Source: Mycobacterium dioxanotrophicus | GTDB lineage: Bacteria; Actinomycetota; Actinomycetes; Mycobacteriales; Mycobacteriaceae | DNA: 64,000 bases | Assembly (NCBI RefSeq): GCF_002157835.1 | Contig: NZ_CP020809.1 | Coordinates: forward strand, 5,952,001 to 6,016,000 | Direction of reading: 5' to 3' | Shown here: in pieces, positions 1 to 7,752 of the stretch | How positions within the stretch are numbered: the stretch's first letter is position 1 | Layout: every line of letters begins with the position of its first letter | Program-made: the position numbers and the translations under genes | Notes under the pieces: model-generated | Seen by the model: only the letters and a program-made list of their open reading frames with translations | Told to the model about the DNA's origin: nothing | Database searches by the model: none

Positions 1-113
1 TAGTGCCCCGTGTGCTCGCCGAAACCGTGCAGCAGCAGGACCTGGGCCCTGGGCGCCTCGGCATCCCAGTGTCGGTAGTAGAACCGGCCGCGTTCGCCCT
101 CGAGAAACGGCAT
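1..113 (-). CDS. Alpha/beta hydrolase, monoacylglycerol-lipase type (N-terminal fragment)
   Basis: Only the first 37 codons lie in the window; the gene runs off the left edge. The start is an ATG one base after the stop of the RbsD-like gene, so the two are probably co-transcribed. The visible protein opens with a short beta-strand segment (ERGRFYYRHW) and then LLLHGFGEHTGH, the oxyanion-hole HG region found in serine hydrolases of the monoacylglycerol lipase family (Rv0183 type). The nucleophile and the His/Asp are outside the window. The family call rests on this motif alone; substrate cannot be judged. Confidence 0.6.
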   Translation of the reverse strand, partial: MPFLEGERGRFYYRHWDAEAPRAQVLLLHGFGEHTGH

Positions 114-114
114 G

Positions 115-600
115 TCACGCCTCGCCGAGCTCGGCGAACCAGGTCGAGGAGGTCAGCCACGCCAAAGGGATCGGCGGGCTCGGGTAACCCGCCACCAGCA
201 CCACATTGCCGTGCACCGCATAGTCGCCGGTCTGAATGAAGACCTTCGCCCGGTCACGCAGTCGGTAAAAGTTTGGGAGATAACGTAATTCATGCACGCT
301 GGCGTCGCCCACAAGGTCCGAGACTCTTCGGCGTCCCGACGGGTTGACCGTCGCCATCTCCTCGGTGACGATCGCCGCCTCGAAGTCGCCGACCTCCCAC
401 AGCACCGAGACGAGATCGGCGACGGTGGGCAGACCGGGCGCGATGCCCACGTCGATCACCTCGACCGCTCCCGACAGCGGTACCAGACTGGCCGGCGACG
501 TGCCGCTGCCCGCATCGGCGACGACGACCATCTCGCCGTGCCGAAGCTGACTCACCACGGCGGCCAAGCGTTCGTGCAGAAGCCGGACTTTCGTTGCCAT
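115..600 (-). CDS. RbsD/FucU-like protein (D-ribose pyranase family)
   Basis: A 161-residue protein starting MATKVRLLHERL. RbsD/FucU proteins speed interconversion of sugar anomers (pyranose to furanose or alpha to beta) before phosphorylation. The N-terminal motif LRHGEMVVVADAGSG matches the family pattern of a catalytic His followed by a hydrophobic strand and Asp-Ala-Gly. An in-frame extension upstream to base 810 was rejected because it overlaps the divergent transporter gene and its operator. It is divergent from an MHS-type transporter across a perfect palindrome and followed by a lipase gene one base away. An import-plus-processing unit for a sugar or sugar acid is plausible; the substrate is not evident. 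Confidence 0.7.
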   Translation of the reverse strand: MATKVRLLHERLAAVVSQLRHGEMVVVADAGSGTSPASLVPLSGAVEVIDVGIAPGLPTVADLVSVLWEVGDFEAAIVTEEMATVNPSGRRRVSDLVGDASVHELRYLPNFYRLRDRAKVFIQTGDYAVHGNVVLVAGYPSPPIPLAWLTSSTWFAELGEA

Positions 601-652
601 CGACTCTCCCCTTCTCGGTGATGGGTTGTGAGGTGGAGCACTCTGCGCTATT

Positions 653-670
653 TTGTCGACAGGTCGACAA
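653..670. promoter_or_regulatory. Perfect inverted repeat, probable GntR/FCD-type operator
   Basis: TTGTCGAC-AG-GTCGACAA is an 8-bp perfect inverted repeat with a 2-bp spacer, in the 97-bp gap between the divergent RbsD-like and MHS transporter genes. A half-site-like TCGACAA follows immediately. GntR-family regulators of the FadR/FCD subgroup often bind TTGTnnACAA-like palindromes. No GntR gene is in view, so the regulator would lie outside the window. Confidence 0.6.
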
Positions 671-697
671 TCGACAATCTGGCAGATCGGGATGCAC

Positions 698-2059
698 ATG
701 GCAAGCACCGCGGCAGGGATCGAGCACACCGTGACCGAACACGAGGGCCGATTGCAGGGCGCGGACCTGCGTCGCGCCATCACCGCAGCAGCCATCGGCA
801 ACTTCATCACCTGGTTCGACTTCGCCGCCTACGGATTCCTGGCCGTGCTGCTCGGCCAGATCTTCTTCCCCTCCGAGAATCCGGCGGCCAGCCTGCTCGC
901 GACGTTCGCCGCCTTCGGCGTGGCGTTCCTGATGAACCCGATCGGCGGGTTCGTCTTCGGACGGCTCGGCGACAAGGTCGGGCGCAAGAAGATCCTCGCC
1001 ACCGCGATCCTGTTGATGTCGGCCTCCACCTTTGCCGTCGGCCTGCTGCCCGGTTACGCCAGCATCGGCATCGCCGCACCGGTATTGCTCGTCGCGCTGC
1101 GCATCCTGCAGGGGTTCGCGGCTGGCGGCGAACCCGGCGGGGCCGCAACATTTCTCGTCGAGTCCGCGGCCCGGGGCCGACGCGCCCGCACCGTCAGCTT
1201 CTGGCACTGCTCGAGTTATCTCGCCAATGCGGTCGCATCGGTACTGGTGCTCACCCTCAACGCCATCCTCAGCGACGCCGCGATGTTCGACTGGGGCTGG
1301 CGCATCCCGTTTCTCGTCGCGGGGCCACTCGGGCTCGTCGGGCTGTACCTGCGCCTGCGGCTGAACGACACAGCCGAATTCGAGCGGCTGCAAAGCACGG
1401 GCGAAGTGAGCCAGACACCGGTCAAAGACGCCTTGACGACGAGCCGCTGCCAGGTCATCCAAGTCATCGGCTGCATCGCGTTCCAGGCCGCGGCGTTCTA
1501 CTTCATCTTCGTCTACATGCAGACCTACCTACAGTCCCAAGTCGGGTTCTCGTTCGGCATGGCATCGGCGTCGACCGTCATCTGTCTGTGTGCGGCGGCG
1601 CTGGCGATATTTGTATTCGCCTGGCTCTCTGACCATTTCGGCCGCAAGCCTGTCATCATCCTGGGTGCCGTGGCCAGCACGCTGATCGTCTTCCCCGCCT
1701 TCGCCGCGTTCTCCACCGCGAACACCGCGTTGATCGTGGCCGTGCACGCGGCCATGGGTGTGTGCCTGGCGATGTTCATGTCCGCCTCCGGCGCGGCGAT
1801 GGTGGAGATCTTCCCCAGCCGCGTGCGGTACGCCGGATTCTCGATCGGTTTCAACATCTCTGTAGCGATCTTCGGTGGAACGGCGCCCTATGTCGCGACC
1901 TGGTTGATCGACGCGACCGGAAGCCCGGTGTCGCCGTCGGCGATTCTCATCGTGACGGGACTGATGGCGATCGCCGCCGCGTCGACCCTGCATGAAACCG
2001 CCGGCCGCAGGCTCGATGCCACGATCGGCGCGCTCGACCCGATTAGGGTTGGCGAGTGA
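698..2059 (+). CDS. MFS transporter, metabolite:proton symporter (MHS) subfamily
   Basis: A 453-residue integral membrane protein with about 12 hydrophobic segments. The segment GRLGDKVGRKKIL is the loop 2-3 signature of major facilitator proteins, repeated in degenerate form as WLSDHFGRKPVI in the second half. Opening with AITAAAIGNFITWFDF is typical of the MHS family (ShiA, ProP, KgtP), which import organic acids or osmolytes with protons. Start candidates are ATG 692 (MHMAS) and ATG 698 (MAS); neither has a strong ribosome site. It lies divergent to the RbsD-like gene with a shared operator and overlaps the HAD gene downstream by 4 bases, so the two are probably coupled. Confidence 0.82.
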   Translation: MASTAAGIEHTVTEHEGRLQGADLRRAITAAAIGNFITWFDFAAYGFLAVLLGQIFFPSENPAASLLATFAAFGVAFLMNPIGGFVFGRLGDKVGRKKILATAILLMSASTFAVGLLPGYASIGIAAPVLLVALRILQGFAAGGEPGGAATFLVESAARGRRARTVSFWHCSSYLANAVASVLVLTLNAILSDAAMFDWGWRIPFLVAGPLGLVGLYLRLRLNDTAEFERLQSTGEVSQTPVKDALTTSRCQVIQVIGCIAFQAAAFYFIFVYMQTYLQSQVGFSFGMASASTVICLCAAALAIFVFAWLSDHFGRKPVIILGAVASTLIVFPAFAAFSTANTALIVAVHAAMGVCLAMFMSASGAAMVEIFPSRVRYAGFSIGFNISVAIFGGTAPYVATWLIDATGSPVSPSAILIVTGLMAIAAASTLHETAGRRLDATIGALDPIRVGE

Positions 2060-2724
2060 GCACCTCAGCCATGACGTGGACCTGCGTGCTGTTCGACCTC
2101 GACGGCACCATCGCCAACTCGGCCAAGAACATCACCGAATCCTTCGCCGCGACGCTGAACGAGCTGGGGCTACCCGTCCCGGCACCCGACGCACTGCGCA
2201 CGTGGGTGGGTCCGCCACCGGCAGAGACGTTCCGGGTGCGGTTCGGCTTCGACGACGCCGCGGCCGAGCACGCCCGGCAGCTCTATCGCAAGCACTACCA
2301 ACGGATCGGCAACGCCGACATCCGGCCGTTCGACGAGGTCCTTCCCGCTCTCGAAGCACTTGCGCAACAAGATATTCCGATGGCGGTGGCGACGTCGAAA
2401 CCTGAGCACACCGCGGTCGAGGTGCTCGGACGGTTGGGACTGGCACGCTATTTCGTGACAGTCTCAGGTGCTTCGAGAGACGAAACGATCAGCGACAAGG
2501 CGTCGATCGTCGGCGAAGCACTACGTCGCCTGACCGCCGACGGCGTGGACACCAGCAATCCGGTGATGGTCGGTGATCGCCTGCACGACGTCCTCGGCGC
2601 AGCCGAGCATGGTGTTCCCACCATCCTCGTCGACTGGGGATACGGAGAACCCGTCGAGCACGCCCGGGCGCTTGTCACGGTCGGTTCGGCGGACGCGCTC
2701 ACGGAGACTCTGCTCGGGCGGTGA
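2056..2724 (+). CDS. HAD-superfamily phosphatase, phosphoglycolate-phosphatase-like
   Basis: A 222-residue cytoplasmic protein. FDLDGTIANS near residue 13 is HAD motif I (nucleophile Asp and acid-base Asp). ATSKP near residue 115 supplies motif II, a Lys before KASIVGEAL motif III, and GDRLHDVLGA motif IV. The helical cap between residues 20 and 90 puts it in the PGP/Gph-like class. GTG at 2056 overlaps the transporter TGA (GTGA), implying translational coupling. Its 3' end overlaps the convergent AbiEi-like gene by 26 bases. The substrate is probably a small phosphorylated metabolite related to what the upstream transporter imports, but this is inference. Confidence 0.82.
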   Translation: MSTSAMTWTCVLFDLDGTIANSAKNITESFAATLNELGLPVPAPDALRTWVGPPPAETFRVRFGFDDAAAEHARQLYRKHYQRIGNADIRPFDEVLPALEALAQQDIPMAVATSKPEHTAVEVLGRLGLARYFVTVSGASRDETISDKASIVGEALRRLTADGVDTSNPVMVGDRLHDVLGAAEHGVPTILVDWGYGEPVEHARALVTVGSADALTETLLGR

Positions 2725-3562
2725 CCGTGCCCTGCCAGCCGCGTGACAGCAGCGCACTGCGCGCCTGCTCGACAATGTCGTGGCTGTCGTCCTCTTTGAT
2801 GACGTGGATGACGTGCCAGCTGAGTCGCTGCAGCACGCGGTTCACCCGGATATCCAGGGCGTACTGAGAGCGGCTGGTGAGGTGCTGCTCACCGTCATAT
2901 TCGGCGCCCACCTTGAACTCCTCCCAGCACATGTCGATCCGTCGCACGTAGCGCCCCTGGTCACAGATGACGAATTGGGTTGTCGGCCTGGGTAATCCCG
3001 CGTCGACGAACAGGAGCCGCAACCACGTCTCCCGCGGTGACTCGGCTCCGCCGTCGACGAGTGGCAATGCCACCCGCAGGCGACGCAGGCCCCGCACCCC
3101 GGGATGGCGTTTGGCGATCAGCATGACGTCCTCAAGCGAGAACGGGCAAGCATTCATGAGCGCATCCAGGCGCTCGACAGCCTTGCCGCGAGGCAGGCGG
3201 CGGGCCAGGTCGAACGCCGTGCGCGCGGGTGTGGTGACGCGGATTCCGGCGACCGTCGTGACCTCGTCGTCGTGCAGGGTGTCGAACCGGACCACCAGAC
3301 CGCGCTGGTGCCTGCCTGCCGTGACCACTTCGACGGGTACGTCATCGTCGACCCATTTCGCGCCATGGATCGCCGACGCGGCCACGCCCGATATCACCCC
3401 GCCGGAGATGAGTGTTGCGCCGAGAACCCGATCCCGTAGGGATACCTGGTGGCGCAGCGGCACGTACACATCGCGATAGATCGGCCGGTAGCGGTGTCGC
3501 AGCTGGCCGTTGTTGAGGTGACCTGCGGCGACGGCGTTGCTGCCGACAAATGGGATTCGCAC
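2699..3562 (-). CDS. AbiEi-like N-terminal domain plus Vsr/DUF559-like nuclease fold protein (copy 1)
   Basis: A 287-residue protein with a GTG start. The N-terminus (about residues 5-70, including YRPIYRDVYV and AASAIHGAKWVDD) resembles the AbiEi antitoxin-type winged-helix region common in actinobacteria. The C-terminus (about 185-270) has ETWLRLLFVDAGLPRP, Asp near 210 (RIDMCW), EYDGEQH near 221 and a terminal strand, resembling the Vsr/DUF559 PD-(D/E)XK-type fold. No AbiEii toxin gene is adjacent. A clear paralogue lies at 32903-33760. The function is unknown: a DNA-binding protein or nuclease is suggested by fold-like motifs only. Confidence 0.65.
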   Translation of the reverse strand: MRIPFVGSNAVAAGHLNNGQLRHRYRPIYRDVYVPLRHQVSLRDRVLGATLISGGVISGVAASAIHGAKWVDDDVPVEVVTAGRHQRGLVVRFDTLHDDEVTTVAGIRVTTPARTAFDLARRLPRGKAVERLDALMNACPFSLEDVMLIAKRHPGVRGLRRLRVALPLVDGGAESPRETWLRLLFVDAGLPRPTTQFVICDQGRYVRRIDMCWEEFKVGAEYDGEQHLTSRSQYALDIRVNRVLQRLSWHVIHVIKEDDSHDIVEQARSALLSRGWQGTVTARAESP

Positions 3563-3609
3563 ACCTGCTTAGACGCACGCTGCGGCGATTCGGCTCCCCT
3601 GACCTCGAA

Positions 3610-3658
3610 TTCGACGGAAATGTCGCCAGCCGGGCCCGCGCGCGACACTTTCGTCGAA
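3610..3658. repeat. Imperfect inverted repeat in a divergent promoter region
   Basis: Arms 3610-3626 and 3642-3658 are 17 bp each and pair at 15 positions around a 15-bp GC-rich centre. The repeat lies between the AbiEi-like gene (minus strand) and the YdcF-like gene (plus strand); its right arm ends 11 bp before the putative -10 of the latter. It could be an operator, a cruciform, or a copy of a dispersed genomic repeat; the sequence alone does not decide. Confidence 0.5.
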
Positions 3659-3669
3659 ATGGGCGCACG

Positions 3670-3675
3670 GATAAT
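3670..3675 (+). promoter_or_regulatory. Putative -10 element, leaderless YdcF-like gene
   Basis: GATAAT followed by 6 bases and the ATG at 3682. This spacing places the expected transcription start at or next to the start codon. No Shine-Dalgarno sequence is present. Confidence 0.4.
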
Positions 3676-3681
3676 GGCGCC

Positions 3682-4296
3682 ATGAGCACGTGGACCAGAA
3701 ACCTCCGTCTCGCGACGGTCACCGCCGGTGCGGGATTGGCATGGTGTGAGTGGAGAACCTGGCAGGCGTCGCGAGAAGCCCTACCTGCCGACCGCCTCGA
3801 TCCGGGCCGGATAACACCCGGCGAGGCCATCCTCGTGCTCGGCTGCCCCGAGCCGCTCCTGCACCGCTGGCGCGTGCGCATCGCTATGCGCTCGACCGAC
3901 CCGTCGCACGCGCGCTTCGTGTTCTCCGGCGGAGCCGTCCGCTCTGAGCTCTCGGAAGCCCAGATGATGGCCAACTACGCCGTTGTCTCCCGCGGAGTAC
4001 CCGCCGCCAACATTCGTCTCGACGACCAATCGCGGACGACGGTCGAGAACATCAAGAATTCCATTCCGTTCCTGGCCGACGCCCCGGCGATCAAGATCGC
4101 GTCGAACACTTTTCACGCCCGCCGGGCCCGGCGCATCCTGCGCGACGAATCACCGGAATTGGCAGCACGATTGGTGCGGACACGCGATTACATCCCCGCT
4201 GAGTGGGGTGCCCTGCACGCGGTCATGGCAGGACACGAAATCGCCCGGCGGCTGGTCCGACGGGCACAAAGTCAACGTCGGCGGGATCGCAGATAG
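3682..4296 (+). CDS. YdcF/SanA/ElyC (DUF218) family protein
   Basis: A 204-residue protein. After a hydrophobic N-terminal stretch (residues 8-20) that may anchor it in the membrane, EAILVLGCPEPLL opens the DUF218 domain. FVFSGGAV near residue 77, the acidic pair SEAQMM, and SRTTVENIKNS near residue 120 are the conserved family blocks. DUF218 proteins such as SanA and ElyC affect cell-envelope integrity in enteric bacteria, though the reaction is uncertain. ATG 3682 is preferred over an upstream in-frame start because a -10-like hexamer lies 6 bases upstream. Its 3' end overlaps the convergent VWA gene by 25 bases. Confidence 0.75.
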   Translation: MSTWTRNLRLATVTAGAGLAWCEWRTWQASREALPADRLDPGRITPGEAILVLGCPEPLLHRWRVRIAMRSTDPSHARFVFSGGAVRSELSEAQMMANYAVVSRGVPAANIRLDDQSRTTVENIKNSIPFLADAPAIKIASNTFHARRARRILRDESPELAARLVRTRDYIPAEWGALHAVMAGHEIARRLVRRAQSQRRRDRR

Positions 4297-6266
4297 TCCC
4301 CGACGACCGCGGCACCCAGCCCGTCGAGGTCGGGCACCACGACCCGGCCGGCGACGCGACGCGCCACCTGGTCGATGAACCTGGCCAGCCCTGGGTCAGT
4401 GCCGAGCCGGAAGATCGTCACCTGAGCACCGAGGCGGGCGACCTCGTCGAACCCCCGCACGGTGTGTGCGATGGTCCGGGGGTGCGGCGGGTAGTCGAAG
4501 AAGACCTCGGACCCAGCGCCGTCACCATACCCCTCCAGGTGTGCGGTGGGTTCACCGTCGGTGACCACGAGCACGACGGGCTGGGCATTGGGATGGCGGC
4601 GCAGATGCCGCGACGCCAACGCCAGCGCGTGATGCAAATTGGTGCCCTGCTCGTAGACCCCTTCCAGTGCCGTCAACTCGGCGGCACTGACCGTGCGCGC
4701 GTAGCGGCCGAAGGCGATGATCTGCAGCGCATCTGACCGGAACCGCGTGCTGACGAGATGATGCAACGCCAACGCCGTGCGTTTCATCGGCAACCAGCGG
4801 TTCTCCATGACCATGGAGAACGACGTATCGACCAGCAGGGCTACGCACGCCTGGGTGCGTGTCTCGGTCTCCGAGATCTCGACGTCTTCGACCGCGAACC
4901 GAATGGGCCTCTCTGCGACACCCGTGCCGGCCTGCCGCAACACCGCGTTGGTCACCGTGCGGGTGACGTTCCACGGCTCGGTGTCGCCGAACTGCCAGGG
5001 CCGCGTCGCCCCCGTCAGCTCGCCGGCCGCGCCGGCCCGACGGGTATCGCGTTCCCCGTGCCGACCCGAAAGTTGTTGTGCCACGTCACGCAGCGCGGTC
5101 TGGCCCAACTGTCGCATGGCTTTGGGCGAGAGCCGCCACTGCCCATCGGAGCCGCGGTCGAGGAAGCCCTGGTTGACCAGGGCCCGCTCCAGCTCCGCGA
5201 GCGTGCGAGCATCGATGGCGGCCTGGTCGCCGAGCTGGCGGGCCAGCGCATCGAGGTCGACGTCCTCCATCGTGGCCCCGGAATAGCTCTGCGACAGCGC
5301 GTCTGCGAGCTGCTCCAGTTCGGCGATGTCGGAGAGCGCCTGCGCACCCTCGCCCATGCCCATCGGGTTGTCGCCGGAGAACCGCTGCGAGCCCGACCAG
5401 TCCTCGCCGGGGCGGGCGGCTTGCAGGTGGGCGTCGAGCCGGTTCAGCGCGTTCATCAGCGAGGGAGACCCGAAAGCCTGCTCCGCCAAGGCATCGAGCT
5501 CGGCGCGCTGCTGCGCCGAGAGGCTGTTGCGGAAGCGCTGCGCGGCGGCCGCGCGTTGCGCCAGCGAATCGAGCAGCTCGTCGATGTTCGACGGGTTCTC
5601 CGGGAAGAACTCGCCGTGCTTGTCCATGAAGTCTTGAAAATCCTGCTCGGTGTCCTCGCCGCGAGCGTGCTTGTCCAGCAGGTCGTTCAAGTCGTCGAGC
5701 ATGTCGTTGACACGCTGGCGGTCCTCGTCGGTGGCGTTCTGCAACGCCTGCTTCATGCCGGCGAAGCGCTGGTCGAGCATCTCACGACCGAGCAGATCCT
5801 TGATCTGCTCGTACTTTTCGCGGGCCTCCGGCGAGCGCCACGAGTAGTCCGAGAGCTCCTGCACCGCCTTGGCGGGGGACGGCGACAAAGACTCGAGCTG
5901 CAGTTCCCCGAACCGGGCGTCGTCGTCGAGGGCCCGGGCGAGTTCCTTGCGCTCGGCAAGCACCGCCTCGTCGAGCAGCTTCTTGATCTCCTGCAACGTA
6001 CCGTCAAGGTTGTTGCGGGACAGCAGTTCCCGCCGACGCCGGTTGGCCTCGGCGGCCAGCCGATCGGTGCCGCGCATGTCACGGGTGCCGCGACGCAGCA
6101 GCTCCGAGAGCGCGCGGCGCGGCGAGCTCCCCTCCATCACGTTCTGGCCGATCTGCTCGAGCGCGTCGCGCAGATCGATCGGCGGCGCGAGCGGATCGGG
6201 GCCGCCGCTGTATCGCGAATACCGCGAGGTGTGCCCGTGCCCTCTGGCCGCGTGGCCACTAGCCAT
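4272..6266 (-). CDS. VWA-domain protein, partner of MoxR-type ATPase (Rv0959-like)
   Basis: A 664-residue protein. Residues about 1-460 are a charged helical region with many EL/DL-rich segments and no membrane spans. The C-terminal von Willebrand A domain carries a full MIDAS set: LVDTSFS (DxSxS), a Thr in EQGTNLHHAL, and VTDGEPT. ATG 6266 was chosen because it overlaps the stop of the upstream ATPase gene by 8 bases. MoxR-VWA pairs are thought to act as chaperone-like modules that load or remodel metal-dependent or multi-subunit proteins; Mg-chelatase is the best-known relative, but no chelatase partner is present here. The client is unknown. Confidence 0.82.
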   Translation of the reverse strand: MASGHAARGHGHTSRYSRYSGGPDPLAPPIDLRDALEQIGQNVMEGSSPRRALSELLRRGTRDMRGTDRLAAEANRRRRELLSRNNLDGTLQEIKKLLDEAVLAERKELARALDDDARFGELQLESLSPSPAKAVQELSDYSWRSPEAREKYEQIKDLLGREMLDQRFAGMKQALQNATDEDRQRVNDMLDDLNDLLDKHARGEDTEQDFQDFMDKHGEFFPENPSNIDELLDSLAQRAAAAQRFRNSLSAQQRAELDALAEQAFGSPSLMNALNRLDAHLQAARPGEDWSGSQRFSGDNPMGMGEGAQALSDIAELEQLADALSQSYSGATMEDVDLDALARQLGDQAAIDARTLAELERALVNQGFLDRGSDGQWRLSPKAMRQLGQTALRDVAQQLSGRHGERDTRRAGAAGELTGATRPWQFGDTEPWNVTRTVTNAVLRQAGTGVAERPIRFAVEDVEISETETRTQACVALLVDTSFSMVMENRWLPMKRTALALHHLVSTRFRSDALQIIAFGRYARTVSAAELTALEGVYEQGTNLHHALALASRHLRRHPNAQPVVLVVTDGEPTAHLEGYGDGAGSEVFFDYPPHPRTIAHTVRGFDEVARLGAQVTIFRLGTDPGLARFIDQVARRVAGRVVVPDLDGLGAAVVGDYLRSRRR

Positions 6267-7644
6267 AGACCGTCTCCCCCTCGCCCGACACCTTGTCGAT
6301 GCGCTTGGCCAGATACAGCGCTTCCAGGGCCAGTTCGACCGCTGCGGCCCGTTCTCCCACCGACCGGGCTCCCAGCCGCGCGGCCACCGCATCCAGAGCC
6401 GGCAGGGCGGGAAGGGCGGCCAGCACGTCCTTGGCGGACACTCGCTCACCGGTGGTCACCGGAGAGCCCTCCTCCACCGCAGCCACCACGGGGCCGACGT
6501 CGATGCCGCCCAACAGCCGCTGCGCGGTGTCAGCGGTGGCCCGGCGCAGCAGATGCTCCAACACCGCCTGCTCACGGCCTTCCTCGCCGGTCTCGAACTC
6601 CAACTTGCCGCGCAGCACGTCGATCACGGTGGCGAGGTCCACCACGCGCGCCACCGGATCGTCCTCACCGATGATGGCCGCGCGGTGCCGGGCCGAGGCC
6701 GCGACCGTCTCGGCCGCGGCGATGGCGAACCGCGCCGACACTCCGGAGCGCTGATCGATCGAGCTGGACTCACGCAGATTGCGGGAGAAGCGGGCGAGCA
6801 CGCCGAGCAGATAGTCGGGCACCTCGGCGGCCAGATGCGCCTCTTGGCGGATCACCCCGACCTCGGATTCGATCTCCAGCGGGTAGTGCGTGCGGATTTC
6901 GGCACCGAAGCGGTCCTTGAGCGGGGTGATGATGCGACCGCGGTTGGTGTAGTCCTCGGGGTTGGCGCTGGCGACGACGAGCACATCCAGCGGCAGCCTC
7001 AAGGTGTAGCCACGCACCTGGATGTCGCGCTCCTCCATGACGTTGAGCATCGACACCTGGATGCGCTCGGCGAGATCCGGCAGCTCGTTGACCGCCACGA
7101 TGCCGCGGTGCGCCCGCGGAATGAGGCCGTAGGCGATGGTTTCGGGATCGCCGAGGCTGCGGCCCTCGGCCACCTTGATCGGGTCGATGTCACCGACCAG
7201 GTCGGCGACGCTGGTGTCAGGGGTGGCCAGCTTCTCGGTGTACCGCTCGCTGCGGTGCCGCCATTCGATCGGCAGGTCCTCGCCGGAATCGGCAGCGCGC
7301 CGGATGGATTCCGGCGTGATCGGGCTGTAGGGGTGCTCACTCAGTTCGGCGCCGGCGATCACCGGTGTCCACTCGTCGAGCAGCCCGGTCAGCGCCCGCA
7401 GCAGCCGCGTCTTGCCCTGACCGCGTTCGCCGAGCAGCACCACGTCATGTCCGGCGATCAATGCCCGCTCCAGTTGCGGGATCACGGTGTCGTCGAAGCC
7501 GAGGATGCCGGGCCATACGTCACGCCGGTCGGCAAGGGCCGCCAGGAGATTCTCCCGGATTTCGGCTTTCACGCCTCGCTCACGGTGCCCGGATGCGCGC
7601 AGCTCACCGACCGTCCGAGGCAGATCCTTGGATTGGCTCACCAC
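6259..7644 (-). CDS. MoxR-family AAA+ ATPase (Mg-chelatase ChlI-like, Rv0958-like)
   Basis: A 461-residue cytoplasmic AAA+ protein with a GTG start. GERGQGKTRLL near residue 73 is Walker A, GIVAVNELPDL near residue 185 is the Walker B region (Asn-Glu rather than Asp-Glu), ASANPEDYTNRGR contains the sensor 1 Asn, and PLKDRFG the arginine-finger region. The C-terminal part is a helical lid. It lies directly upstream of the VWA gene with an 8-base overlap, the standard arrangement of MoxR/VWA pairs. Divergent from the Ser/Thr kinase gene. Confidence 0.87.
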   Translation of the reverse strand: MVSQSKDLPRTVGELRASGHRERGVKAEIRENLLAALADRRDVWPGILGFDDTVIPQLERALIAGHDVVLLGERGQGKTRLLRALTGLLDEWTPVIAGAELSEHPYSPITPESIRRAADSGEDLPIEWRHRSERYTEKLATPDTSVADLVGDIDPIKVAEGRSLGDPETIAYGLIPRAHRGIVAVNELPDLAERIQVSMLNVMEERDIQVRGYTLRLPLDVLVVASANPEDYTNRGRIITPLKDRFGAEIRTHYPLEIESEVGVIRQEAHLAAEVPDYLLGVLARFSRNLRESSSIDQRSGVSARFAIAAAETVAASARHRAAIIGEDDPVARVVDLATVIDVLRGKLEFETGEEGREQAVLEHLLRRATADTAQRLLGGIDVGPVVAAVEEGSPVTTGERVSAKDVLAALPALPALDAVAARLGARSVGERAAAVELALEALYLAKRIDKVSGEGETVYG

Positions 7645-7740
7645 TCCAAGCTACGACGGCTCCGACGGCTCGGCATGGCCACCGGTCTGACTTGCGGTCA
7701 CCATAGGGCTACAAAGTCGTGGCGACTGCCACTCGCCCGG

Positions 7741-7746
7741 TAGTCT
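7741..7746 (+). promoter_or_regulatory. Putative -10 element, leaderless kinase gene
   Basis: TAGTCT (TAnnnT pattern) ends 6 bases before the kinase ATG at 7753. The placement fits a leaderless transcript; no ribosome-binding site is visible. Confidence 0.5.
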
Positions 7747-7752
7747 GCGCCC

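Noticed and set aside
2699..3562. 47-bp inverted repeats around AbiEi-like copy 1, as for copy 2
   Set aside because: The flanks of copy 1 do not resemble the arms found around copy 2.
4758..7743. Two open frames of over 600 codons on the plus strand, opposite the VWA and MoxR genes
   Set aside because: Antisense shadows. The minus-strand products have complete VWA and AAA+ motifs.
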